A DNA stretch of 64,000 bases from Pelecanus crispus (Eukaryota > Chordata > Aves > Pelecaniformes > Pelecanidae). This document shows, piece after piece, positions 10,876 through 21,529 of the stretch. Within the stretch, counting starts at the first letter, position 1, and every line of letters begins with the position of its first letter. The stretch is taken from contig NC_134660.1 of the NCBI RefSeq assembly GCF_030463565.1, positions 3,051,501 to 3,115,500 of the forward strand, given 5' to 3'. The notes beneath the pieces are model-generated. The model saw only the letters and a list, made by a program, of their open reading frames with translations, ran no database searches and was not told where the DNA came from. The position numbers were made by a program, and so were the translations under genes.

Positions 10876-13569
10876 CGCCGGGGTGTGCACGTGGGGTGCA
10901 AAGACACACCACCCCCCCCACCCCTCCCAGGGCAGGCGTGGGGTGCTGGGACCCGTGCAAGGGAGCTCGGGCCCCCCACGGCCTCGCCCCTGCGTGTCCC
11001 CCCGGGCAGCGCCAGCCTGGCCCCACACACCTCCGGCGTCACCCGTGGGTGCAGACACCCGGTCCCACGGGGGCCAGCACCCAGCCAGGAGCGGAGCGCG
11101 GGGCCGCGGGCAGGGGGCTCGGGGCTGTTCCCCCCAGCCTGGCCGCTGCCGGCTCCCCCGTTGTCCCCCCCGCTCCCGCCTGCCCCGGCCAGGCCGCGAT
11201 TAGAGCCCTCGTGCAGCCGCGTCGTGGGCGCCGCGTGGGCCATCCCCGCATCGTTTTCGGTGTTTGCGTCCATCGGTGCCCGGGCGCGGAGCCGGCGGTG
11301 CGGCAGCCACAGGGCAGGGTCTGGCCCTGGAGCATCACCCAGCCCCAGGAAGGGGCTTCGCACTGCCCAGGTGGGGAAACTGAGGCAGGATCCCCGCAGC
11401 GGCAGCAAGAGGCGCTGGGGAAGGGCTCGGGCGGCTGACGGCAGCCTGTGTCACCGCCGTCCCTGGCCAGACTGGTCCAGCCGGGTGCTGTCGCCGCGTC
11501 CCGGCTCACCCGCTCCCCGTGAAGCCTCCGTCACCCAGCGCCCGAGTCACCAATGAGCACCCGGTGCCAGGGCATGTCCCAGCCCAGGGCGGGGATCCCT
11601 GGGCCTCCTGCTCCCTGGATTTGGGGATGGGGGCAAGGGTACACATCCTGCACTCCCCGCCATCAGCCCCTGCACAGGCCTCTGCTGCATCTGGTTGCAA
11701 GCGCTGACTCAGTCGGGAAATCACAGCTCTGGAGGGAGGCGAGAGACGGAGCTTCGAACACCCCTGCGAGAAAAACGGGATTTTGTCGCTGTGCACAGCG
11801 CGGGGGATCCAAAGCACAGCGAGAGCCCTCCCGGCACGAGGAGGAAAGCGGCGCACGGCACAGCACAGCGCAGCTGAGATGACAGACAAAAAAAAAAAAA
11901 ACCAAACCTCATTTATGTTTCTTCTTGGTCAAGGTCAGGGGAGTCAGGGAAGCGCAGCGCTGCCTTCATGGTGTTAACCCACGGAGTCCTGCAGGCCTAC
12001 CCCCGTGCATCCCACCGCCGTGTCCCTTCTCGTGCCCCTGCACCCCACCTCTGCACCCCGGCACCTCCCTGCAGCCCAGCTCTGCCGGCCACGCGTGCCA
12101 CGGGGGACGGTGGCCACGCTCGCGGCCCCGGCCACTGCTGGGGTCACACCACAGAGCCGCTGCTCCTGCTCGGCGCTGCCGGGAGCGCCAGACCCAGCCG
12201 GCACCTCTGCACCCAGCAGCTGCAGTGGGAGCAGCGAGGAGACCCTGGGGACCCCGGCCCAGGACTGCAAGGGGCTTTTTGCCCGGCACTGGCAGAGGAG
12301 CGGGAGCGAGGACCCGTGTGCCCCAACGTGAGTTTGGGGCTGGCGAGGGGACGCCGTGCCCAAGCGTGCGTCGGAGCAGGGCGGAGGCCCCGTGGGCCCC
12401 GTGCCACCCTTGCCCGGCTTGTTGGGAAGATAAACAAGACTTTGCCTCCCAGGCTCCGACGCCAGCACGCTGGGCTGAGCGCTTCCCGCTGATCCAGGTG
12501 CAAGCGCTGCTGGCCGCACCCCACCGGGCTGGCATTCCCCTCCCGAGGGTGGCCGTGACCCATCGGTGACAAACCCCGCTCTTCCCGAGGGACAGGACGG
12601 CCCTGGCCTGCGCAGGGGTGCAACGGGCTGCTCCCGCTGCCAGCGCTGCCTCCCCTGAGCTCTGCCCTGAGCCCCGAGCTCTGCCCACGGGTCTGGGGGC
12701 TCAGCCCCATCCCCCATCCCAGTGCCCGGTCCCACGCAGGAAGGGAAGCGCTGGGAAAGCCCTGGTAAATGGGATCTCCAGGGCAGTACAGGGTGGGGTG
12801 CTGGCAGCCTCCCCACCGCCCCCTTCCTTCCCTTCCCTCACCTGGGGCGAACGCGGTGATTCAGCCTCTCGGTTTCAGTCCTCGCAGCCAACTTCCATGG
12901 GGAGCAGGAACGCACCCGGCGCAGCAGGGAGGAGCGAGGCGGCCGCACGCTGCCCGACACTTCGTGCCCAGGGCAGGCGTGGGCTTGTCGGCAGCAACGG
13001 CGGCCTCCGAAATGGCCTCCAAAACGCCCTGACGCCAGCGGGAGGGGGGATAATCCCCCCCTGCCACCCTGGGCCAGCATCGGGGGACGCAGGCTGCGCC
13101 CTCCGGACCAGCAGCAGGACGATGCACCCCCCAAGGACCAGTGCCAGCGTGACGCACCCCGCCCAAAACAACCAGCAGGTGCTGCACATCACCCCCCAAA
13201 CATCCGTATTGGGGTGAGGCATGCTGCCCCCCAGCTCCCCCATGCCACCTGGCAGCCTCCCCCGCACAACGGGGGTCACGTATTCCCATAAGGGTCCCAG
13301 TGTGGTCGTGGTCCCCTCAGGGACCCCCCATTCCCACAAAAGCCTGGCTGCTCTTATGCTCCCCAAGGTTTCCCAGCCCCACAAGTGTCCCCCCCAGCCC
13401 CCCTGTGGGGTCTCCTCCTCTTTATGGGGGCATCCAGCCCCCCAACCTGTCCCTCCCCCTCCCACAGTAGGGCTTCTCCCACCCCGAGCACCCAGCTCCC
13501 ATGGCGGCAGCACACCCCAGCCCCAGGGAGCCCGGAGGCGGAGGCAACCGTGAAAAGACTGGTCCAGAT
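10876..13569. other. Intergenic stretch, no gene seen
   Basis: This GC-rich region lies between the tandem array and the 3' end of P3H4. I see no supported exon, RNA gene or mobile element. It holds a short A tract at about 11889-11901. Frames of 100-280 codons on both strands reflect base composition and match nothing I recognise. Confidence 0.6.
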
Positions 13570-13575
13570 TTTATT
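13570..13575 (-). terminator. P3H4: P3H4 polyadenylation signal
   Basis: TTTATT on the plus strand reads AATAAA on the minus strand, about 0.9 kb beyond the P3H4 stop codon. Cleavage would fall near 13550-13560. The implied 3'UTR (about 13555-14467) contains a run of about 28 A on the plus strand at 13608-13635, which is a T tract in the transcript. Confidence 0.6.
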
Positions 13576-14467
13576 AAACGTTCAGCACCAGTAAATATTT
13601 AGGGGGGAAAAAAAAAAAAAAAAAAAAAAAAAAAAGCAACTGTGCAAGTTGGGAAGTATTAAATTAACGGAGCTTAAGGCTACAGAGGACTGGTGTGGTG
13701 AAAATTCAAGGCACACGCAGGGCACGGCGACGCAGCCTCGCCAGGCTGCAGCCATGCGGCAGCACGGGGATGCCGGCACACCGGGACCCCCCTTGTAGCA
13801 CCAGACCTTGGGCGCCGAAGGGACCCCGGGCTCTGGGGGCTGGGGAGGGGGCTGGGAGGCTGGAGGCACCAGGGTAGGAGCCATGGGCAGCTCCGAGGAG
13901 GGGCAGGACCGGCACCTACGCCTGGCTCTGGCAGCACCATGCATCGCTCCCAGAGCAGGGGCAGCCCCCTGAAGCCCTCGAGACAACACGGGGGTCCAGC
14001 CTGGCGCACCGTCCGCAGCTCCTGGGGGGGAGCCGAGGGGCACAGTCAACCCCAGTGCTGTGGGGCATGGCTGGTGGCCGGGGCTCCTGGGGACATCAGG
14101 GACGGGGGCAGCTCGGGGCGAGCTGCCGGGCGGGCAGGGAGGTTCGGCAGTGCCGGTGCTCCACCGATGGGAATCGGGCTGCGCTCAGGGCAGCGGATGT
14201 CCAGAGGGCAAAGGCAGCCCCACCGCAGGGCACCGGGCAGGATCAGCCCTTCCCCGCGAGCCCAAGTTTCTGCGCAGCGGCTGGCAGGAGCCTGAAGCCC
14301 GGCGTCCCCGGGAGGGTGTCACAGGGCCACCGCTATCCAGCTCCGCCGGGGCCAGGCCCCCCTTCGCCTGGCTCATCGCAGGGTCTCTGCAAACAGGGAG
14401 GGCTCAATGGCACCGGCGTTCGGCAGCAGCCGCCCCCCGCCCCGCGGCACAGCCCCCCGCCCCGGCA

Positions 14468-17400
14468 TCAGGAACCTTGGTCGGCTTTGTCCCCCTTGGT
14501 CTTGGGCTCCTGCCACCACTCTGCGAAGAAGCCTTCCTCGTAGTCGCCTTCGCCCTCGAACTCGCCGTCGGAGGGCAGGTCCCACGCCTCCGGCCCCTCG
14601 CCGTCGTCCACCTCCATCTGCAGCACGGGACGGGCAGGAGGAGGCAGCGGGGCTTGGCGGCCCTGTCCGCGGCTCATCCCCGAGCTACGGCCTCTTCTCC
14701 AGGGCTGGTTTGCGGGTCAGACCCCCTGCCCAAGGAATGGTCCTGCCCCCGGGTATCCACAGCACCCCCACACCACCCCAGCACCCCCAAAAGCACCCGG
14801 CTGCACCCTGCACCGGGGCCGTCGTCTACCTCATCGTCAGCCTGCAGGTACTGCCTGGCAAAGTCCAGCATCTTCTTCTGGGCGGCCGTCCGGTTGTGGT
14901 AGCGCACGGCTTCCTGGGCACAGGGAGAGAGCGGGGGCCGCGTCAGCCCCTCCGGCGCCGGCAGAGCCGCGGGACAGGGGGCTGGGGGGTCCTCACCGGC
15001 CGGGGCTCGAAGTCCTCCTCCTGCAGGCGCCAGCGCTCGCGGTGGAAGCGGTAGTAGACCAGGTTCTGCTGCATCACGGCATCGCCCGGGTCGAAGAGCA
15101 TGTAGCTGGAGACGCTGCGCACCGCATCCCGCACGTCGTTCACTGCGGGGAGCAGCGCCGGGTGACGTGGGGGGTGACACCCTGCCCAGGGGCCCGCGGC
15201 ACCCCGGGGTGCCCTGGGGGCGCAGCCCCCAGCTCCTGCCAGCACTCACGCTTGTAGTAGGCGAACTGCAGGTAGTGGTACATGGTGGCCACGAACTTCT
15301 CCACGAAGTAGCCGCCCACGTTGGGGGTGAGCTCGGTCTCGCAGTCCACCTTGCACTGCAGCACGCTCACAAAGTGATCTGTGGGGAGCTGTCAGGCGCT
15401 GCATCCCATCAGCCCCCAGCCCCCCGCCGCGAGCCTGCCAGCCCCCGAACCCTGCCCGGTCACCTGCGATGGCGGGGTAGAAGTCCTTGAACTCCTGCAG
15501 CTCATAGGCACCCTCGCAGCCGGCCAGGCAGTCCTCGTACGCCTTGTAGTACTCAGCAAGCGCCTGCTCCATGTCGGCCGCGCTGCTCCGGAAATCCCCG
15601 TTGTTGTACAGCTTCACTGACCGCACGAATATCGGCTGCCAGGGACCAAGTGGGCACCGCTCACCTCCCCGCCGGGCACCGCAGCCTGACTCTGCCCGCC
15701 AGCAGCACCAACCTGCCCTGCTCTCCCCGAGGCAGCTCCGTCCCCAGAGCGGGCCCCACAAAGATGCTCTTTTGGGGGCAGGAGGTGAGCAGCCAGGGCT
15801 TGGGGAGGGAGAGCCGCTTCCCTCGGGGTTCAGCAGGACCAGGCTTCGGCAACCAGGCGTGCACCGAGCCCCGGGGAGCCCCTCTCCCACCCCAGCCCCG
15901 TCCCCTCCTCACCTCGTAGGGCTGAGCCTCCAGGTCGACCAGGTATTCATCCACGTCCAGTATCGTCCTGTAATAGTTCAGGTACTTCAAGGTCATCTCG
16001 TGCTTGGGGTTCTTCTGCAGGAAGGTGTGGGCAGCGGACACCGCTTTCTCGATCTTATTTGACTGGAGAAGGAGGAAGAGCCGGTGCAGCAGGCTGCCAT
16101 GGGGGCAGCCGGGGCGGACGCTGCGGCTGCAGGGCGCTCAGCACCCAGCCGGACCCCGGAGCTGCGGGACGGAAGGCTGGTCCTCAGGATGGAACAGCCC
16201 GGCACCCGCGGTGCCAGCCCCGAGCCCAATCGTCCACTGACAGTGACGGACGGACAGGATCCGGGACCACGGACAACGCAGATAAATCCAGCTGCTTGCA
16301 CAGCAGCTGCCTGTGCCCAGCCGCGCCAACCTCCCGCTCCGTGTCCACGGTGGGAGCGGGGACGGCTCAGCTCCTCGCGGACCCCCACGTCCAGCCAGGA
16401 GTGATCCATGTGGCACGGGCTTGATCCAGGCATCTGCTCTCCTCGGGCCGTGCCACCAGCCTGGGTGAGCCGCCCCTGCTCCCTGCTGCTTTATGGGCTC
16501 TCGGGTTGCAGCTTCAGGGGAGCGAGATTGGGGGAACTGTCCATGGAATGGGTTTTGGCGGGAGCGCGCGAGAGGAAAAGGCATTAAGGATCTAGGCCAG
16601 GCTGTCCCTCGCCACTGCCAGGTGAGCGGGGCCGCAGCGCTAAGCACTAAAGCAGCATCCGCACCGGCAGCCGGCCAGCGCCGCAGCCCGGGACCCCGAC
16701 CAGCACCGGTGCCTGGAGAGGGGAGCGTCCCCTGCCAGAGCCACTCTGGCCAAAGGAGGGTCCCCCCGGGGCGATCCCTTCCAAAACCTCCCTCCACGTC
16801 TGCACCGTGAGCCTCTGCAAGCGCTTCTGCCTGACGGAGCATCCAGACACGTGTCCCGCAGCGATCACGGTAGCACCGGACCTGCCACCTTGGGCCCCTC
16901 TGCCGGGGCAGCCCCCGCGTCCCCCTCCCCAGGCAACGCTCTGCCCAGCCAGGGGGACCTTGGGGGAGCAGGGCAACGCAAGGCGGGGTGGGGGGACACA
17001 ACCACAGGGGCCCACAGTCCCAGACACACCCCTCACGTCCTGCCTGATGCATCCCAGATGATGATGACGTGCCACGGCGCAGGGGCAGGATGGAGGAGCC
17101 GGGGCGGTGAGGGGGGGGGTGCCAGATGGGGAGTGCCGGAAGGGGGGTGCAGGACGGGAAGGCACGTGACAGCAGGGTGCAGGGTAGAGGGGAGCAGGGG
17201 TCAGGGGGTGCAGATCAGGGGGTGCAGGCTGGCGGTGTAGGATGGGGGCACAGGATGGGGATGCAGGATGGGGGGGACACAGGATGGGGGTGTCGAAGAG
17301 GAGGTATAGGATGAGGGGTGCAGGACAAGGGGTGCAGGATGAGGGGTGCAGGATGAGGGGCGCGGGATGAGAGGTGCGGGATGAGGGGTGCGGGACGAGG

Positions 17401-18869
17401 GGTGCAGGACGAGGGGTGCGGGATGAGGGGTGCAGGATGAGGGGCGCAGGACAGGGGTGCGGGATGACGGGTGCGGGACAAGGGGTGCATGATGAGTGGC
17501 GCAGGATGAGGGGTGTGGGATGAGGGGTACAGGATGAGGGGTGCAGGATGAGGGACGTGGGATGAGGGGCGTGGGACGAGGGGTGCGGGACGACGGGTGC
17601 AGGACGAAGGGCGCAGGACGAGGGGCGCAGGATGAGGGGTGTGGGATGAGGGGTACAGGATGAGGGGTGCGGGATGAGGGGTGCGGGATGAGGGGTGCGG
17701 GACGAGGGGTGCGGGATGAGGGGCGCAGGACAAGGGGTGTGGGATGAGGGGTGCAGGACAGGGGTGCAGGACGAGGGGTGCATGATGAGTGGCGCAGGAT
17801 GAGGGGTGTGGGATGAGGGGTACAGGATGAGGGGTGCAGGATGAGGGGTGTGGGATGAGGGGTACAGGATGAGGGGTGCGGGACGAGGGGTGCGGGACGA
17901 GGGGTGCGGGACGAGGGGCGCAGGACAGGGGTGTGGGATGAGGGGTGCAGGACAGGGGTGCAGGACGAGGGGTGCATGATGAGTGGTGCAGGATGAGGGG
18001 TGTGGGATGAGGGGTGCGGGATGAGGGTTGCAGGATGAGGGGTGCAGGACGAGGGGTGCGGGATGAGGGGTGCGGGACGAGGGGTGCAGGATGAGGGGTG
18101 CGGGACGAGGGGTGCAGGATGAGTGGCGCAGGACAAGGGGTGCGGGATGAGGGGTGCAGGACGAGGGGTGTAGGATTAGGCACGGGATGGGGGTGTGCCG
18201 GGGGGGGTGCAGAGCAGCGGGGCGCAGGACGGAGGCAGAAGAGGAGGCGCGGACCAGAGCAGTGCAGGACGGAGGCACAAGCCGCCCGCCGCCCCCCAGG
18301 GCCGGGGAAGCCCCTCACTCCCCCCGCCCCCCCGAGCCACGTTGCGCGGCATTTGCGCGCCGGCGGCCGCTCACCTTGAAGAGCGCGTAGTGCAGGTACT
18401 GGTAGGGCTGGCGGCGCTGGAAGTCGCGCAGGGTTTGCGCGGGGGGGTAGCGCAGCTGGAAGACGGGCAGGTCGCGCTTGCAGGCGCGCAGGCAGCCGGC
18501 GCGGCGCAGCAGCCGCCCGAAGAGCTGCATCTCCCGCTCCCACTCCCACGCCGCGGGGTCCCCCTCGGCGGGGGGCTCCTCGGCGGGGGCCCCCTCGGCG
18601 GGCGCTGCGCAGCGGCGGTGGCAATGCGCTTCGCTGTCCCGCAGCAGGCGGTGAAGGCGCAGGCTGGCTTCCAGCGCCCGGGCGCTCTCCGCCCACTGCG
18701 CGCCCGCGTACTGCGCCAGCGCCCGCGCGTAGGCGCGCTGCAGCGGCTCCAGCGCGGCCGCGGGGAACCCACGCACGCTGTACTCCTCGTACTGCGCCGC
18801 GCCGCGCCCCGCCGCCAGCGCCAGCAGCGCCAGCGCCGGCAGCGCCAGCGCCGCGACCCCCGTCCCCAT
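14468..18869 (-). CDS. P3H4: Prolyl 3-hydroxylase family member 4 (SC65)
   Basis: Non-enzymatic leprecan-family protein of the endoplasmic reticulum. In mammals it forms a complex with P3H3 and lysyl hydroxylase 1 that supports collagen lysine hydroxylation and cross-linking. Seven coding exons, 5' to 3': 18375-18869, 15913-16062, 15464-15635, 15250-15378, 14997-15142, 14830-14913, 14468-14617. All junctions are GT-AG and in phase, giving 441 residues (human about 437). The start at 18869 precedes a signal peptide ([16 protein letters not shown]). Family landmarks are [19 protein letters not shown] in exon 1, [17 protein letters not shown] in exon 4 and VMQQNLVYY in exon 5. There is no 2-oxoglutarate dioxygenase domain, as expected for this member. 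The last exon encodes an acidic tail unlike the mammalian one as I recall it. An upstream in-frame ATG at about 18902 has the weaker context. Intron 1 holds a 14 bp minisatellite. Confidence 0.93.
17305..18180. repeat. 14 bp minisatellite in P3H4 intron 1
   Basis: About 60 tandem copies of a 14 bp unit (GGATGAGGGGTGCA and variants with GGAC, GCGCAG, TGCGG or GTGTGG). A few 13 bp units are mixed in. A distinctive run beginning CATGATGAGTGG recurs at about 17488, 17781 and 17975, so blocks of many units have been duplicated together. A decayed flank runs from about 17090 to 17300. Because the unit is not a multiple of three and lacks stops, long Pro/Ser/His-rich frames appear on the minus strand; they are not coding. 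Confidence 0.95.
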
Positions 18870-21529
18870 CGCCGCCGCCGCCGCGCACTGCCCGCGCAGC
18901 ACCGCGCAGCGCTCCGCGCAGGGGGGGCGGGCGGGCGGGCGGCGGGGAAGGGGGCGGTGCGCGGCGGGGCGCGCAGGGTCTTAGTGCGGCTCTGCGCGGC
19001 TGGCGCAGCGCCCGCGGGGTGCGCGCGGGGGGGGGGGGGTGCGCGGTGCTGCGCGCTCCGCGGGGCCCTCCCCGGGGTTTGGGGGGGGGGACGGGGGACG
19101 GGGGAGTGAGCAGCGCTGCGCCCTCCCCGCCGCGGGCTCGGTGGCCCACGCTGCGGGGAGTCACTGCTCGGTGGCCCACGCTGCAGGGAGTCACTCTGCA
19201 CCCCCACGCTGCAGGGAGTCACTGCTCAGTGGCCCACGCTGTGGGGAGTCACTCTCGGTGCCCCACACTGCGGGGAGCCACTGCTCGGTGCCCCACGCTG
19301 TGGGGAGTCACTCTGCACCCCCACGCTGCAGGGAGTCACTGCTCAGTGGCCCACGCTGTGGGGAGTCACTCTCGGTGCCCCACACTGCGGGGAGCCACTC
19401 TGCACCCCCACGCTGCGGGGAGTCACTCTCGGTGCCCCATGCTGCAGGGAGTCACTGCTCAGTGGCCCACGCTGTGGGGAGTCACTCTCGGTGCCCCACG
19501 CTGCGGGGAGCCACTCTGCACCCCCACGCTGCAGGCAGTCACTGCTCGGTGGCCCACACTGTGGGGAGTCACTCTCAGTCCCCCACGCTGCAGGGAGTCA
19601 CTCTCGGTGGCCCACGCTGCGGGGAGTCACTGTTCGGTGGCCCACGCTGCGGGGAGTCACTCTCGGTGCCCCACACTGCGGGGAGCCACTCTGCACCCCC
19701 ACGCTGCGGGGAGTCACTCTCGGTGCCCCACGCTGCGGGCAGTCACTCTCAGTGCCCCACGCTGCGGGCAGTCACTGCTCGGTGGCCCACGCTGCGGGGA
19801 GTCACTGCTCGGTGGCCCACGCTGCGGGCAGTCACTGCTCGGTGGCCCACGCTGCGGGCAGTCACTCTGCACCCCCACGCTGCAGGGAGTCACTGCTCGG
19901 TGGCCCACACTGTGGGGAGTTACTCTCAGTCCCCCACGCTGCAGGGAGTCACTCTCGGTGGCCCACGCTGCGGGGAGTCACTGCTCGGTGCCCCACGCTG
20001 TGGGCAGTCACTGCTCGGTGCCCCACGCTGCGGGCACTCACTCTCGGTGCCCCACGCTGCGGGCAGTCACTCCACACCCCCATGCTGCTGGCTCCGGAGG
20101 ATGTGCTCGGAGCTGCACGGCCCTGGGGATGCGCTCAGTGCTGCACGCTGCAGAGCGGGCTGTGCTGGGGTGCACCCTGTGCTGCAGCACCCGGGACACT
20201 CCGGGGTGCACCCAGTGCCACGCAGCGCTGCCCCGGGAGCGCCCCGGACCCCCCAGCATGGCTGCGCCCGGAGCTGGGCTGCCTGGTGCCAAGCTGGAGG
20301 CCGCGCACCCCGCGCCGTGCCAGATCCCAGGCCTTGGGGCTGCACCGCGCCAGGCCTTGGCACGGCCACGCTGGCCCCAGCCCAAGCCCAGAGCTTTGTT
20401 GCCGCTGGACAGTGGCGCTGGGGGCAGGAGCCAGGACGCTGCTGAGGTTTCTTCTTGCGGAGCAGAGACCGTTCGCAGCGCCCAGCACCTCCCTGCAAAT
20501 GAGCAGCTCGATAGCACACGGGCTGGGATGCCATTGTCCCTAAGTTCGTGCTCCCTTGCCCCCCAGTCAGGCCCTGACCCCACTGTGCTGTGGGGAGAGC
20601 CCTGAGTCCCCCCGAGCAACTCGTGGTGCATCGGGGAGCTGCAGAGCACCCCGCGGCTGGGCTCGAGGGAGCTGATAGCTCTTTGCTTGAGCTTTTGCTC
20701 TCACGGGTAGCGCTGAGCCTCGGAGAAGCCAGGTCGCGGTTTGGGTTTATGGCCTGTCCTATTTCCCACCTGGGACTGGCCGGGGGCTCTTACCACGGTG
20801 CCTGTTTCTTGCCGACGGGTTTGGGGGAGCGGGGATGCGCGGGCAACACGTACGCGTGCATTTAGTGCTGCTCCTATTAGTGTAAGGCTGCTAGAGGGGT
20901 AGCTTCACGTTTCTAATCATTGCCATTCAGTGCAAAATCTGTCAGCAGCAGACTGAAGAGCAGTAGATGTTATTAGAACACTTAATTCCTTCTATTTACT
21001 CTGCCGAGCTGCTAGGGACGGAGCAGCAGCATCTTGAGCCGTGGGAGCGTGACCCTGGCAGGGAAGAGGCTGCTGGGAGGAGCGCAGCCAGCGCTAGGAC
21101 CCGGAGCGAGCGGGGCTGGGATGGGACCTCCAGCTGCACAAACTTGCTTGCAAATAGCTCTCGTCAGCTTTTTCCTTTGCAGAAGGAACTGCCCAGAGGG
21201 GAGGGGAAAAAAAAAAAAAAAAAAAAAAAAGAAAAAGAGGGGAAAAAAAGAAAAGAAACCCTCCTGACGTGGAGCTTTGCCTTTGCGACTTTTCCCCCTC
21301 CCCGGTCCCGCTGTCCCAGCCTGGGGGAATTGTCCCGGCGATGCCACGGGGCAACTCGTGGTGGGAGCGTGGCTGGCGAGGCCGATGCGCCAGGCCCGGG
21401 TCCACGTGTACAGAATTCCAGCTGGGCTGGGGCTGGGCAGGCATCCTGCGGGAAGGGGCGGCCGGGCTGGCCTCGCCGCTCCGCCTCCCCCCCGCCGAGC
21501 CTTTCCGCCGGCTGCAGCCTCCCAGCGCC
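18870..21529. promoter_or_regulatory. Divergent upstream region of P3H4 and FKBP10
   Basis: The two genes point away from each other and their start codons are about 2.66 kb apart. The P3H4 side (18870-19100) is CpG-rich with GC-box-like runs. The middle is a tandem array (19135-20085). The FKBP10 side contains an AT-richer patch near 20880-21010 and a run of A at about 21207-21230. No TATA box or clear transcription start can be assigned to either gene. From memory the human start sites lie very close together, so a shared promoter split by repeat expansion is plausible. Confidence 0.5.
19135..20085. repeat. 29-30 bp minisatellite between P3H4 and FKBP10
   Basis: About 32 tandem copies of a unit of 29-30 bp with the core CCCACGCTGCGGGGAGTCAC. 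The copies vary in three ways: the leader is CTCGGTGG, CTCGGTGC or CTGCACCC; the core has GCAGGGAG or GTGGGGAG; and some read GGGCAGTCAC. Variants recur in ordered blocks. For example the series near 19265-19400 resembles the one near 19490-19690, which suggests block duplication. It ends in a decayed fringe around 20090-20250. Frames of up to about 530 codons through it are artefacts of a stop-free unit. Confidence 0.95.

Noticed and set aside
18195-19109. Plus-strand frame of about 300 codons opposite P3H4 exon 1
   Set aside because: It is the antisense shadow of a GC-rich coding exon; it is Ala/Arg/Gly-rich with no recognisable domain.
16647-19194. Minus-strand frames of 300-660 codons rich in Pro, Ser and His
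   Set aside because: They are translations of the 14 bp minisatellite and out-of-frame readings of P3H4 exon 1.
19019-20605. Plus-strand frames of 350-530 codons with repeats such as GSHCSVAHAA
   Set aside because: They are produced by the 29-30 bp minisatellite, are present in three frames and lack gene signals.
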